Source: Nocardioides litoris | GTDB taxonomy: Bacteria > Actinomycetota > Actinomycetes > Propionibacteriales > Nocardioidaceae | NCBI RefSeq assembly: GCF_006346315.1 | Contig: NZ_VDMR01000001.1 | Location: 1-64,000, forward strand | DNA: 64,000 bases | Direction: 5' to 3' | Shown: positions 8,148 to 15,682 of the stretch, piece by piece | Position numbering within the stretch: the first letter of the stretch is position 1 | How the letters are laid out: the number at the start of each line of letters is the position of its first letter | Notes under the pieces: model-generated | The model's database searches: none | What the model saw: only the letters and a program-made list of their open reading frames with translations | Told to the model about the DNA's origin: nothing | Translations under genes and position numbers: made by a program

Positions 8148-9046
8148 TGGAGTCCGGACCCCTCCTCGACCGCGTCCGCGACCGGCTGCGCACGCCCCCG
8201 TCCTGCGGCGTGCCCGCGGCCGACCGGCTGGTCGCCGACGCGCTGGTCCCCGGCAAGCTGCTGCGGCCCGACCTCGTCGTGCGCAGCGCCGCCGCGGCCG
8301 TGGCCACCGGCGGCGCCGCGCTGTCGCCCGAGGCCGCGGAGCGGATCGTCGCGGGGGCGCTCGCGGTCGAGCTGCTGCACGTCGCCACGCTCGTGCACGA
8401 CGACATCATCGACGCCGCCCCGACCCGCCGCGGCCGCCTGTCGGTCGTCGCCGCCGCCGGCACCGGGACCGCGATCGTGGTCGGCGACCTGCTCCTCGCC
8501 CGGGCCGCGGTCGCGGCCGCCGCGTCGTCGCCGCTCGCCTCCGCCGCCTGCGCCCGGGCCCTCGAGCGGATGGCCGCCGGCCAGCTCCGCGAGGCCGGCC
8601 TCGCCGCCGCGCCCTCGGTACAGGCCCACGCTGAGTACGCCACCCTCAAGACCGCCGAGCTGTTCCGCACCTGCGCCGAGGTCGGCGCCGCCGCCGTCGG
8701 GGCCGACCCCGCCGTGCTCGAGGCCCACGGCCGGTTCGGGCTGCACTTCGGTGTCGCCTTCCAGCACGTCGACGACCTGCTCGACGCCGTCGGCGACCCC
8801 GTCCTCATGGGCAAGCCCGTCGGGGCCGACGCCGCCAACGGCGTCCCCACCGCCGTCACCCTCCTCGACGGCTCCGTCGAGGCGGTCGCGGGTCTCGTCG
8901 CCGACGAGCTCGACGCCGCCCGCGAGGCCGTTCCTGCCCTCGCCGACTGGGCCACCGCCGGCCTCCGCCGCGCGCTCGGCACCGCCCTCGACCTCGACGG
9001 TCGGCGGCGTACGGCGGGACTGGCGGCGGCGCTGCGCACCGGCTGA
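8147..9046 (+). CDS. Polyprenyl diphosphate synthase family protein
   Basis: A 299-residue trans-isoprenyl diphosphate synthase. The first aspartate-rich motif is LVHDDIID near residue 84, the second is FQHVDDLLD near residue 208, and GKLLRP near the N-terminus binds diphosphate. It condenses IPP with an allylic diphosphate to give a longer polyprenyl diphosphate; chain length cannot be judged by eye. It is the last gene of the ebo operon, starting one base inside the preceding stop, and is the obvious source of donor for the UbiA enzyme at 2226. It is a little shorter than typical heptaprenyl or octaprenyl synthases, with a small N-terminus. Confidence 0.9.
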   Translation: MESGPLLDRVRDRLRTPPSCGVPAADRLVADALVPGKLLRPDLVVRSAAAAVATGGAALSPEAAERIVAGALAVELLHVATLVHDDIIDAAPTRRGRLSVVAAAGTGTAIVVGDLLLARAAVAAAASSPLASAACARALERMAAGQLREAGLAAAPSVQAHAEYATLKTAELFRTCAEVGAAAVGADPAVLEAHGRFGLHFGVAFQHVDDLLDAVGDPVLMGKPVGADAANGVPTAVTLLDGSVEAVAGLVADELDAAREAVPALADWATAGLRRALGTALDLDGRRRTAGLAAALRTG

Positions 9047-9099
9047 GCCCCGGGCCAGGTCACCGCCGCCCGGGCCGACCACCGCGGCACACTGGACCG

Positions 9100-9414
9100 G
9101 TGGCCCCATCCCAGGACGCCCTCGACGAGACGACCCGCGCCCGGCTCGAGCTGGCCGCCGAGCCGGACGAGATCGCGCACGTCGTGTGCTGCCGCGAGGA
9201 CCCGTGGGAGCGCGCGCTGTGCGGAGAGCCGATCGATGCCGTCAACCTCGCGGCCGAGACGGTCTGCACGTTGTGCGTCGAGGTCGCGATGGGCCTGCCC
9301 GGGTGGGCACCCGACGCCGACCCGCCGCGCTGCGTCCTCGACGGCACGCCCTGTCCCGACGAGCACGACATCGACCTGCGCATCCTGCGCGAGGTCACCC
9401 GCCCGCCCGGCTGA
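9100..9414 (+). CDS. Small cysteine-rich hypothetical protein
   Basis: A 104-residue protein I do not recognise. It has seven cysteines in order: CC, C (ALCGEP), CTLC, C (RCVLD) and C (TPCPDEHD), with nearby His and acidic residues, so metal binding or a redox structure is possible. It is predicted soluble with no signal or membrane segment. It starts with GTG 53 bases after the polyprenyl synthase gene and its 3' end overlaps the convergent gene at 9395-9745 by 20 bases. Whether it belongs to the ebo transcript is unclear. Confidence 0.55.
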   Translation: MAPSQDALDETTRARLELAAEPDEIAHVVCCREDPWERALCGEPIDAVNLAAETVCTLCVEVAMGLPGWAPDADPPRCVLDGTPCPDEHDIDLRILREVTRPPG

Positions 9415-9745
9415 GCCACCACGGCGGTCCGGTGGTGGCGTCGTCCGCGGTCCCCGACACCCGCAGCACCACGTCGTCGAGGCGCAGCACCAGCGAGCCG
9501 TCGGGGTCGGTCGTCGCCGCCGTGACGGTGAGTCCGCCCAGGCCGCCGGCCACGGCCAACCAGGCCGCGTCGTCGGTCGCGCGGTGCTCCGTGCCGTCCA
9601 CGGACCAGGGCGCGTCGAGGTACAGGCGGGACTCGACCACCGGGGTCGGCCGCGCGTCGCAGAACCCGACGAAGGGCCAGGACTGCCGCACCCCGACCTC
9701 GACCACGAACGTGCCGGCGAGCCCCTCGGCGTCCACGGCCCTCAC
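9395..9745 (-). CDS. Hypothetical protein coupled to the ABC exporter
   Basis: A 116-residue protein of unknown function, mostly predicted beta strands (for example GTFVVEVGVRQSW and LVLRLDDVVLRVSG), without cysteine motifs, signal peptide or membrane span. Its GTG start overlaps the stop of the ABC transporter gene upstream on the minus strand (GTGA), so it is the third gene of an operon with the two exporter subunits. This arrangement suggests, but does not show, an accessory role in that system. The 3' end overlaps the convergent small gene by 20 bases. Confidence 0.55.
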   Translation of the reverse strand: MRAVDAEGLAGTFVVEVGVRQSWPFVGFCDARPTPVVESRLYLDAPWSVDGTEHRATDDAAWLAVAGGLGGLTVTAATTDPDGSLVLRLDDVVLRVSGTADDATTGPPWWLSRAGG

Positions 9746-11505
9746 CCGTCCCGCCGGGCAGCGGACCAGGCCGCCCAGAGCCGGGCGTACGGCCCGTCAC
9801 CGGCGGCGAGCACGGCGGGCGGACCCTCCTCGACGACCCGGCCGGCCTCGAGCACGACGACCCGGTCGGCCTCGGCCGCGGTGGTCAGGCGGTGGGCGAC
9901 GAGGAGCGCGGTCCGGCCGGCGAGCGCCCGGCGCATGCCGTCCTCGAGCACCCGCGCGCCGGCCGACCCGGCCTCGGCGGTGGCCTCGTCGAGCACGGCC
10001 ACGTCGGCGTCGCGCAGCACCAGGCGGGCGATCGCGACCTGCTGCGCCTGCACCGGCGTCAGGGCGTGGCCGCCCGAGCCGACGCGGGTGTCGAGGCCCT
10101 CGGGCAGCGCCCGCACCCAGGCCCCCGCCCCCGCCACGCCCAGCGCCGCGACCAGGTCGTCGTCGGAGGCGGTGGGGTCGGCCAGGCGGAGGTCCTCGGC
10201 CAGCGTGCCCGCGAACACGTGCACCTCCTGGCTGACCAGGGTGACGTGGCGGGCCAGCTCCTCGCGGCCCATGTCGGGCACCGAGGCGCCGCCGACCTCG
10301 ATCGCCCCCGCGGCGGGGGAGTGGATGCCGGCGACCAGGGCGGCGAGCGTCGTCTTGCCGGCGCCGCTGGAGCCGACGACGGCCACGTGCTCGCCCGCGG
10401 CGACGGCGAGGTCGACGCCGTGCAGCACCTCGGTGCCGTCGGCGTAGGCGAACCGGACGTCGCGCACCGACAGCACCGGCGCCTCCGGCTCGGGCGCGCC
10501 CACCGGCTCGGCCACCTCCATCGACGCCACCCCGGCCAGCCGGGCCAGGGAGGCGGTCGCGCTCTGCACCTCGTCGAGCAGCACCAGCAGGGCGCTCACG
10601 GGGTCGAAGAGCCGCAGGAAGTAGAGCGCGGCAGCGGTGGCGGAGCCCAGGCTGGCGGTGCCGTTGCCGACCAGGACCGCGCCCATGACGAGCACCGACC
10701 CGGTGCCGACGAGCTCGCCGAGGTGGATGCGGCAGAAGAACCAAGCGCTCTTGTCGACCGCGCGCAGGTGCGCCCGTCGCGCCTCCTCCGAGCGCGCCGC
10801 GACCCGGTCGAGGTGCCGGGTCCCGAGGAGCAGGGCCTGCACGGTGCGCAGCCCGCCGACGGTCTCGACCAGCTGCTGGGAGCGGACGCCCTCGGCGCGG
10901 CGGGCGGCGGCGTACAGCGGGGGGCTCGCGCGCAGGTAGAGGCGGGCGGCCAGCGCGTGGAAGGGCAGCGACAGCAACCCGGCCAGCGCGAACCGCCAGT
11001 CGAGCACGGCCAGGCCCACGACGGTCAGCACCACCGTGATGCCGGAGAACAGGAACTCGGGGAAGCCCTCCCGCAGCGCCTCGCTCACCCGGTCGACGTC
11101 GTCGCCGACCCGGGAGGCCAGGTCGCCGGTGCCGCCCTGCTCGAGCCGCTCCTGCGGCAGCGCGAGCGCCCGGCCGAGCACCGTCTCGCGCAGCCTGGCC
11201 AGCGCGCCCTCCCCGACCCGCGAGAGCGCCGCGCGTCCGAGCCCGGCCAGCACCCCCTGGGCGAGGACCGCGACCGCGAGCACGACGAGCGGGACGGTCA
11301 GCGCCGAGCGCGGTCCGCCCGCCTGGCCGATGTCGACGAGCCGACCGAGCACGGGTGGCACGACCAGGCCGGCGACGGTCGAGGCCACGAGCAGGCCCAC
11401 GGCCACCGCGGCGCCGCGCCGCTGCGGGCGCACGGCGGTGGCCAGCCGGCGCCGGGCCTCCGCCGGCGTCGCGACGGGCAGCGCCCCCGGGGTGAGGGTG
11501 CTCAC
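9742..11505 (-). CDS. ABC exporter subunit, TMD-NBD, with intact Walker A/B and degenerate signature
   Basis: A 587-residue half-transporter of the type IV (ABCB-like) exporter fold: about six membrane helices in residues 35-320, then a nucleotide-binding domain. Walker A is canonical (GSSGAGKTT near residue 380). Walker B ends in the catalytic Glu (VAVLDEAT near 502), and the switch His is present in VAHRL. The signature, which should read LSGGQ, is LTPVQ. The partner gene upstream has the opposite defects, so the two are expected to form an asymmetric heterodimer with one working ATP site. The GTG start overlaps the partner's stop. The iron box in front of the operon suggests siderophore or heme-related traffic; direction and substrate are unknown. 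Confidence 0.88.
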   Translation of the reverse strand: MSTLTPGALPVATPAEARRRLATAVRPQRRGAAVAVGLLVASTVAGLVVPPVLGRLVDIGQAGGPRSALTVPLVVLAVAVLAQGVLAGLGRAALSRVGEGALARLRETVLGRALALPQERLEQGGTGDLASRVGDDVDRVSEALREGFPEFLFSGITVVLTVVGLAVLDWRFALAGLLSLPFHALAARLYLRASPPLYAAARRAEGVRSQQLVETVGGLRTVQALLLGTRHLDRVAARSEEARRAHLRAVDKSAWFFCRIHLGELVGTGSVLVMGAVLVGNGTASLGSATAAALYFLRLFDPVSALLVLLDEVQSATASLARLAGVASMEVAEPVGAPEPEAPVLSVRDVRFAYADGTEVLHGVDLAVAAGEHVAVVGSSGAGKTTLAALVAGIHSPAAGAIEVGGASVPDMGREELARHVTLVSQEVHVFAGTLAEDLRLADPTASDDDLVAALGVAGAGAWVRALPEGLDTRVGSGGHALTPVQAQQVAIARLVLRDADVAVLDEATAEAGSAGARVLEDGMRRALAGRTALLVAHRLTTAAEADRVVVLEAGRVVEEGPPAVLAAGDGPYARLWAAWSAARRDG

Positions 11506-13181
11506 GCCAGCACCGCCGCGGCGTACCGCTCGTCGGCGACCAGGTCGGCGTGCGGGCCGCGGACCGCGACGACGCCGTCGACGACGAGCGCCACCTCGTC
11601 GGCCGCGGCGAGCAGGGCCGGGCTCGACGTCACCACCACCGTCGTACGACGACCGGCCCGGAGCCCGCGCAGGCCGTCGGCGACCCCGGCCTCGGTGACC
11701 GCGTCGAGCGCGGTCGTGGGGTCGTCGAGCACCAGCACGGGCGGGTCGGCGGCGAGCGCACGGGCCAGGGACAGGCGCTGGCGCTGGCCGCCGGAGAGCG
11801 TGGTGCCCTGGTGGAGCGAGCCGTGCTCGCGCAGCGCCGCGGCGACGTCGTCGGCGCGGGCGGCGGCCAGGGCCAGCGCCGGGTCGTCGCCGACGACGTC
11901 GCCCAGCGGCTCGGTGAACAGGGCGGCCTCGTGCGGCACCACGACCACGGTGCGGTGCAGGGTGTCGAGGGGGAGGTCGCGGGCGTCGACCCCGCCGAGG
12001 AGGAGCGTGCCGGCGGTGGGGTCGGTCCGCCGGGCGAGCACGTCGAGCAGCTCGGCCCGGGCCGTCAGGTCGTCGCACACCACGCCGACCGTGCTGCCGG
12101 GCTCGACGTGGAGGTCGAGCCCGCGGAGGTGGGAGCCGTGCACGGCGCGCAGGTCGAGCCCGCCGCCCAGGGCCCCGCTGCCCGTCCCCGGGGGCACGTC
12201 GTGGACGACGTACGGCGCCGCGAGGACCTCGGCGATCCGGCTCGCCGAGGCGCGCACGGTCGCCGACCCGGCGGCGGCCCACGACAGCCGGGCCACCGGT
12301 CCGACGAGGAACTGGGCCAGCCCCACCCCCGCCACGAGCTCGCCGGGCGTGAGGTCGCCCGATACCGTCAGGTGGGCGCCGACGCCGGCGACCGCGACCA
12401 GCAGCAGACCGCCGATGACGAGCGTGACGCCGTCGATGGCCGACTGGGCGTCGCCGGCGCGCACGCGGGCGACCCGCGCGGCCTGGCTGGCCCCGCGGAA
12501 CCGGTCGGCGGCGTGCCGCTGCGCGCCGAGGCCGTGCAGCACCCGCAGGCCGGAGACGAGGTCGACGGCCAGGCCGGAGCTCTGCGCCGCCGCCTCCTGC
12601 TGGGCGGCGCTGCGGGTCTGCAGGGGCCTCGCCAGCAGCGGCACGACGAGCACCGAGACGACGACGGAGGCCAGGGCGACCAGGCCGAGGACCACCGAGG
12701 TCGCCATGAGCACCGCGCTCGCCACGAGCAGCGCGACGAGCCCGCTGACGCCGACGCCGAGGTAGTGGACGGTGCGCCCGACCTTCTCGGCGTCGGACCC
12801 GACGATGCTCAGCACCTCGCCGGTCGACCGCGGGCGCGTCGTGCCGCGCGGGTCGACCAGGCGCTCGACCACGGCCTGGCGCACGTCGTGCTCGGCGCGG
12901 GTCTGGGCCCGGGCCGCCACGGGCCCGGCGCCGTTGCCGGCGGCGGAGAGGACGACGTACACCGCGGCGAGCACGCCCACCCAGACGAAGACCTGCGACA
13001 CCGAGCCCGGGGCGATGGCCCGGTCGATGGCCAGGCCCACGACCACCGGGGTGCTGGCCTCGCAGAGCTGGTGCAGGCACAGCAGCGCCGCGGTGGCGGC
13101 GGTGCTCCGACGGCAGCGGGCGAAGGCGAGGCGCAGGACGCCGCGGACGTCGGCCACCCCGGGCTCGTCGGGCTCGGCCAC
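11502..13181 (-). CDS. ABC exporter subunit, TMD-NBD, Walker A lost, LSGGQ intact
   Basis: A 559-residue ABCB-like half-transporter. The N-terminal 310 residues hold about six membrane helices. In the nucleotide-binding domain the Walker A position reads VGVVCDDLTARAELL (near residue 368) with no GK[ST], so it cannot bind ATP in the normal way. The signature LSGGQRQRLSLARAL (near 462) is perfect. Walker B is LVLDDPTTALD with Asp where catalytic Glu would be. It thus contributes only the signature half of the active composite site formed with the next gene. It is the first gene of the operon, and its ATG is 29 bases from the iron box. Confidence 0.88.
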   Translation of the reverse strand: MAEPDEPGVADVRGVLRLAFARCRRSTAATAALLCLHQLCEASTPVVVGLAIDRAIAPGSVSQVFVWVGVLAAVYVVLSAAGNGAGPVAARAQTRAEHDVRQAVVERLVDPRGTTRPRSTGEVLSIVGSDAEKVGRTVHYLGVGVSGLVALLVASAVLMATSVVLGLVALASVVVSVLVVPLLARPLQTRSAAQQEAAAQSSGLAVDLVSGLRVLHGLGAQRHAADRFRGASQAARVARVRAGDAQSAIDGVTLVIGGLLLVAVAGVGAHLTVSGDLTPGELVAGVGLAQFLVGPVARLSWAAAGSATVRASASRIAEVLAAPYVVHDVPPGTGSGALGGGLDLRAVHGSHLRGLDLHVEPGSTVGVVCDDLTARAELLDVLARRTDPTAGTLLLGGVDARDLPLDTLHRTVVVVPHEAALFTEPLGDVVGDDPALALAAARADDVAAALREHGSLHQGTTLSGGQRQRLSLARALAADPPVLVLDDPTTALDAVTEAGVADGLRGLRAGRRTTVVVTSSPALLAAADEVALVVDGVVAVRGPHADLVADERYAAAVLA

Positions 13182-13205
13182 CGCGTCCTCCTCCGTGTCC
13201 GACCC

Positions 13206-13224
13206 GCCGGTTAGGTCACCCTAA
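13206..13224 (-). promoter_or_regulatory. Candidate DmdR/IdeR iron box
   Basis: The core TTAGGTCACCCTAA at 13211-13224 is an inverted repeat (TTAGG/CCTAA). Aligned over 19 bases with the IdeR/DmdR consensus TTAGGTTAGGCTAACCTAA, the site matches at 13 positions. It lies about 25-43 bases upstream of the first ABC exporter start, where an Fe(II)-bound repressor would block transcription. This is read by eye; no iron regulator lies in the window. Confidence 0.6.
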
Positions 13225-13243
13225 CTGTGTCCGGGTCCCGGCC

Positions 13244-14197
13244 TCAGCGGGGGGCGGAGCCCCGCGCCGCGTCGAGGAACGCGACCAGGCGCCCGACCGA
13301 GGCCTGCGCCTCGGGCATGACGGCCTGCTGCTGGTAGAGGTGCCACAGGGACGGCTGGTCGTCGAGCCGGACGTCGACGCCCTGCGCCTCGAGGGTCCGG
13401 GCCAGGGCGACGACGTCGGGACGGAGGAGGTCGACGCCGGCGGTGGTGAGCAGGACCGGGCAGGTGAGTCCGGTGTAGTCGCCCAGGACGGGCGAGACCT
13501 CGGGGTCGTCGGCGGGACGGTCACCGAGGTAGGCCGGGAGCGCCTTGTCGAGCATCCCCGTCCAGCGGATGACCGGGTCGAGACCCTCGTTGGCGAGCCG
13601 GTCGCCGGCGAAGTCGTGCAGGTCGGCGGCCGGGGACAGCAGCGCGAGGGCCGACGGCTGCACCGCGGTCGACCCGTCGGCCAGCAGCCGCTGCACCAGG
13701 CCGAGGGCCAGGTTGCCGCCCGCCGACGTGCCGACGAGGAGCGGGCGCCCCGGACGGTCGGCCGTGAGGGCCCGCCACGCCGTCTCGACCCGGTCGAGGG
13801 CGGCCGGGGCGCGCCGCTCGGGGGCCAGCGGGTAGTGCACCGAGAGGCAGCGCAGCCCGGTCCGCGCGGCCAGCTGCACGACGACCGGGTCGACCGGCTC
13901 GCCCAGCACGAACGCGCCGCCGTGCAGGTAGACGAGCACCTCGTCCGCGTCGTGCGCCGCCGGCTCGACGACGGTCACGGGGCAAACGCCGACCTCGGTG
14001 CGGCTCGTGCGGACCGGGTGCAGCGCCCTCGCCTCCGCGAGGAGCTCCCGGCTGCGCCGGCGCACGGCGAGGCGGACGAGGTGGATGGTGAGCCGGTTCA
14101 GCGGCACCGGGATGGCCGCGGGCGGCGCGGTGCGCAGCACCTCCGCGGCCCGGTCGGACAGGTCGGGGGCCGGGGAACCGTCGGCGCTGTCGTCCAC
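13244..14197 (-). CDS. Alpha/beta hydrolase, HSL-type esterase/lipase
   Basis: A 317-residue hydrolase of the hormone-sensitive lipase family. It shows the oxyanion motif YLHGGAF near residue 92, the nucleophile elbow GTSAGGN near residue 155 (GDSAGG is commoner), a candidate Asp in TTAGVDLLRPD and the catalytic His in LWHLY near the C-terminus. No signal peptide is seen, so it is probably cytosolic. It lies on the same strand just upstream of the iron box and ABC exporter genes, so an ester-siderophore hydrolase role is imaginable. However, the iron box lies downstream of this gene and need not control it. Other small esters or acylated lipids are equally possible. Confidence 0.82.
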   Translation of the reverse strand: MDDSADGSPAPDLSDRAAEVLRTAPPAAIPVPLNRLTIHLVRLAVRRRSRELLAEARALHPVRTSRTEVGVCPVTVVEPAAHDADEVLVYLHGGAFVLGEPVDPVVVQLAARTGLRCLSVHYPLAPERRAPAALDRVETAWRALTADRPGRPLLVGTSAGGNLALGLVQRLLADGSTAVQPSALALLSPAADLHDFAGDRLANEGLDPVIRWTGMLDKALPAYLGDRPADDPEVSPVLGDYTGLTCPVLLTTAGVDLLRPDVVALARTLEAQGVDVRLDDQPSLWHLYQQQAVMPEAQASVGRLVAFLDAARGSAPR

Positions 14198-14210
14198 GGG
14201 GACGACACTC

Positions 14211-14517
14211 TCACGGCGCCGCCGCCTGAGGGCCGCTCCAGCGGTGGGCCAGGCCGTCGAGCCGCAGCACGGCGGACTCGTCGCGGTGGGTGCCGGTGGT
14301 GCCGACGTGCTCGTCGCTGGTGCCGGGGGTTCTCGATGACGTGCACCAGGGCCATGCCGTGCCCGCGCCCGAGGCCGAGGTCGTCGACCAGCCAGGCCAG
14401 GATCGGGGTCGCCTTGGTGTCGGGGCCGAAGCCGCGCGCGTGGGCGAGGTCGACGATCTCCTGCGGGGTCTTGCCGGTCTTCTTCTCGGCGGCGTCGAGG
14501 TAGGCCTGGAAGGGCAT
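14211..14517 (-). pseudogene. DUF4287-domain protein, frameshifted in a C5 run
   Basis: From the ATG at 14517 (preceded by AGGAG) the frame reads a normal DUF4287 N-terminus: MPFQAYLDAAEKKTGKTP, then AWLVDDLGLGRGHGMALVHV. After IENP the frame runs into arginine-rich nonsense. One frame over, the expected C-terminus appears: GTSDEHVGTTGTHRDES, ending WSGPQAAAP at 14211. Removing one base from the run of five G (five C on the coding strand) at 14325-14329 joins the two halves into a protein of about 101 residues. This is either a sequencing error in the homopolymer or a recently broken gene. The function of DUF4287 is unknown. Confidence 0.75.
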
Positions 14518-14544
14518 GGGGTGCTCCTGCGGGGCACGGTTGGT

Positions 14545-14571
14545 GGGCTGCCGGGACCGACCCGGCAGCCC
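14545..14571 (-). terminator. GC-rich hairpin, likely terminator of the DUF4287/PEP-mutase intergenic region
   Basis: GGGCTGCCGGG and CCCGGCAGCCC form a perfect 11-bp stem with a 5-base loop, between the stop of the PEP mutase-like gene (14586) and the start of the DUF4287 gene (14517). No T tract follows on either strand, as is common for actinobacterial terminators. It would end minus-strand transcripts arriving from the upstream gene. Confidence 0.6.
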
Positions 14572-14585
14572 CACGGACTCGTCGC

Positions 14586-15374
14586 TCAGTTGAGGGTGCG
14601 GGTGCCCTCCGGCACGCCGCCGCCGCGCTGCACGACGTCCTCGGTGAGGACCTGCAGCGCGGTGAGGGCGACGTTCTGCGAGAGGGGACCGTAGGAGATC
14701 CGGGCCACGCCGTGCTCCTGCTGCCAGGCCGAGGACGGCGTGCCGGGGATGCCGATGGTGGTCAGGCGGCGCGGGCCGAAGGCGTCGACGAGGGCCTCGA
14801 CCTGCCCCTCGTCGAGCTTGCCAGGCACGAAGACGACCGGCGCGCCGGCGTCGAGGAACGCCCGGCCGCGCTCGATCGCGTCGGCGAGCTTGGTCGCCTC
14901 GTCGCGGTCGCGGCCCACGGTGAAGGCGTCGGTACGGGCGTTGAGGACGAAGTCGACGCCCTCGGCCTCGGCCACCGCCATGATGTCGGCGACCTGCTGC
15001 GCGGCCTCGGCCACCGGCTTGAGCTGGTCCTCGATGTTGGCGCCGACGACACCCACGCCGATGGCGCGGCGCACCGTGCCGGGCGCGTCGCCGTACCCGC
15101 CCTCGAGGTCGGCGGTCACCGGGAGGTCGGTGGCCGCGACGATGCGGGCGACGTGCTCGAGCACGAGGTCGACGGGGATGTTCTCGCCGTCCTCGTAGCC
15201 GAAGAGGGCCGCGATCGAGTGGCTGGCCGTGGCCAGGGCGCGGGTGCCCTCGACCGCCGCCACGGTGCGCGCGGTCACGACGTCCCAGACGTTGACGACC
15301 GAGAGCAGCGCCTCGTCCTGGTGGAGGCGCAGCAGCTCGGTGGCGCGGGCGCGGGTGGTCTCGATGTCGCTCAT
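14586..15374 (-). CDS. Isocitrate lyase/PEP mutase family protein
   Basis: A 262-residue protein of the isocitrate lyase/phosphoenolpyruvate phosphonomutase superfamily, which cleaves or forms C-C or C-P bonds alpha to a carboxylate with Mg2+. Recognisable parts are NVWDVVTAR near the N-terminus, PVTADLEGGYGD (the Mg-binding loop), GANIEDQ and NARTDAF. The Cys-containing KKCGH loop of true isocitrate lyases is absent, so it is more likely an oxaloacetate hydrolase, carboxyPEP mutase-like enzyme or 2-methylisocitrate lyase relative. Its ATG at 15374 is preceded, seven bases upstream, by TAGCGT (15382-15387 on the minus strand), which fits a leaderless transcript. Confidence 0.82.
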   Translation of the reverse strand: MSDIETTRARATELLRLHQDEALLSVVNVWDVVTARTVAAVEGTRALATASHSIAALFGYEDGENIPVDLVLEHVARIVAATDLPVTADLEGGYGDAPGTVRRAIGVGVVGANIEDQLKPVAEAAQQVADIMAVAEAEGVDFVLNARTDAFTVGRDRDEATKLADAIERGRAFLDAGAPVVFVPGKLDEGQVEALVDAFGPRRLTTIGIPGTPSSAWQQEHGVARISYGPLSQNVALTALQVLTEDVVQRGGGVPEGTRTLN

Positions 15375-15381
15375 GCGGGCG

Positions 15382-15387
15382 ACGCTA
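15382..15387 (-). promoter_or_regulatory. Candidate -10 element (leaderless) of the PEP mutase-like gene
   Basis: On the minus strand TAGCGT (a TANNNT hexamer) ends seven bases before the ATG at 15374. This spacing puts the transcription start at or next to the start codon, and no Shine-Dalgarno sequence is visible. The rest of the 15388-15682 gap holds only the hairpin at 15553-15585. Confidence 0.5.
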
Positions 15388-15552
15388 GTGGCGCCGCCCA
15401 GCGCCGTACCGCTCGTGGGGGTGATCGTGCTGGTGTGGCGAGACAGCGGCCGGTCGCGGCCCCTAGGGTCCTGCGTCGACAAGGGTGACCACCGGACACG
15501 CCTTCGTCCCGGGACCCGCGTGACCCCCCACGGCTCGCGCGGCGCTCCGGTC

Positions 15553-15585
15553 GCCCGCCTCTCCGCCCCCATCGGAGAGGCGGGC
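15553..15585. terminator. Perfect 13-bp hairpin downstream of the HNH pseudogene
   Basis: GCCCGCCTCTCCG and CGGAGAGGCGGGC form a perfect 13-bp stem around a 7-base loop. It lies within the roughly 300-base gap between the PEP mutase-like gene start and the 3' end of the HNH pseudogene, so it may end transcription coming from the pseudogene. No T tract is present. The remainder of the gap shows no coding evidence. Confidence 0.55.
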
Positions 15586-15682
15586 TCCTCCGACCCGGCC
15601 GAGCGGCACGAGGACGCGCGGGCCGTGGTCCGAGCACGCCAATGGCCCCGCCGGCGGTGGGGCGGGGTGTGGGGCTCGGTGG

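Noticed and set aside
9892..12765. 957-residue open frame on the plus strand, antisense to the ABC exporter genes
   Set aside because: It is a mirror frame of GC-rich coding DNA, full of Arg/Gly/His/Asp runs with no domain, and it covers two genes with clear ABC motifs.
13244..14197. Esterase as certain siderophore hydrolase
   Set aside because: The iron box lies after this gene, not before it, and the HSL family is very broad.
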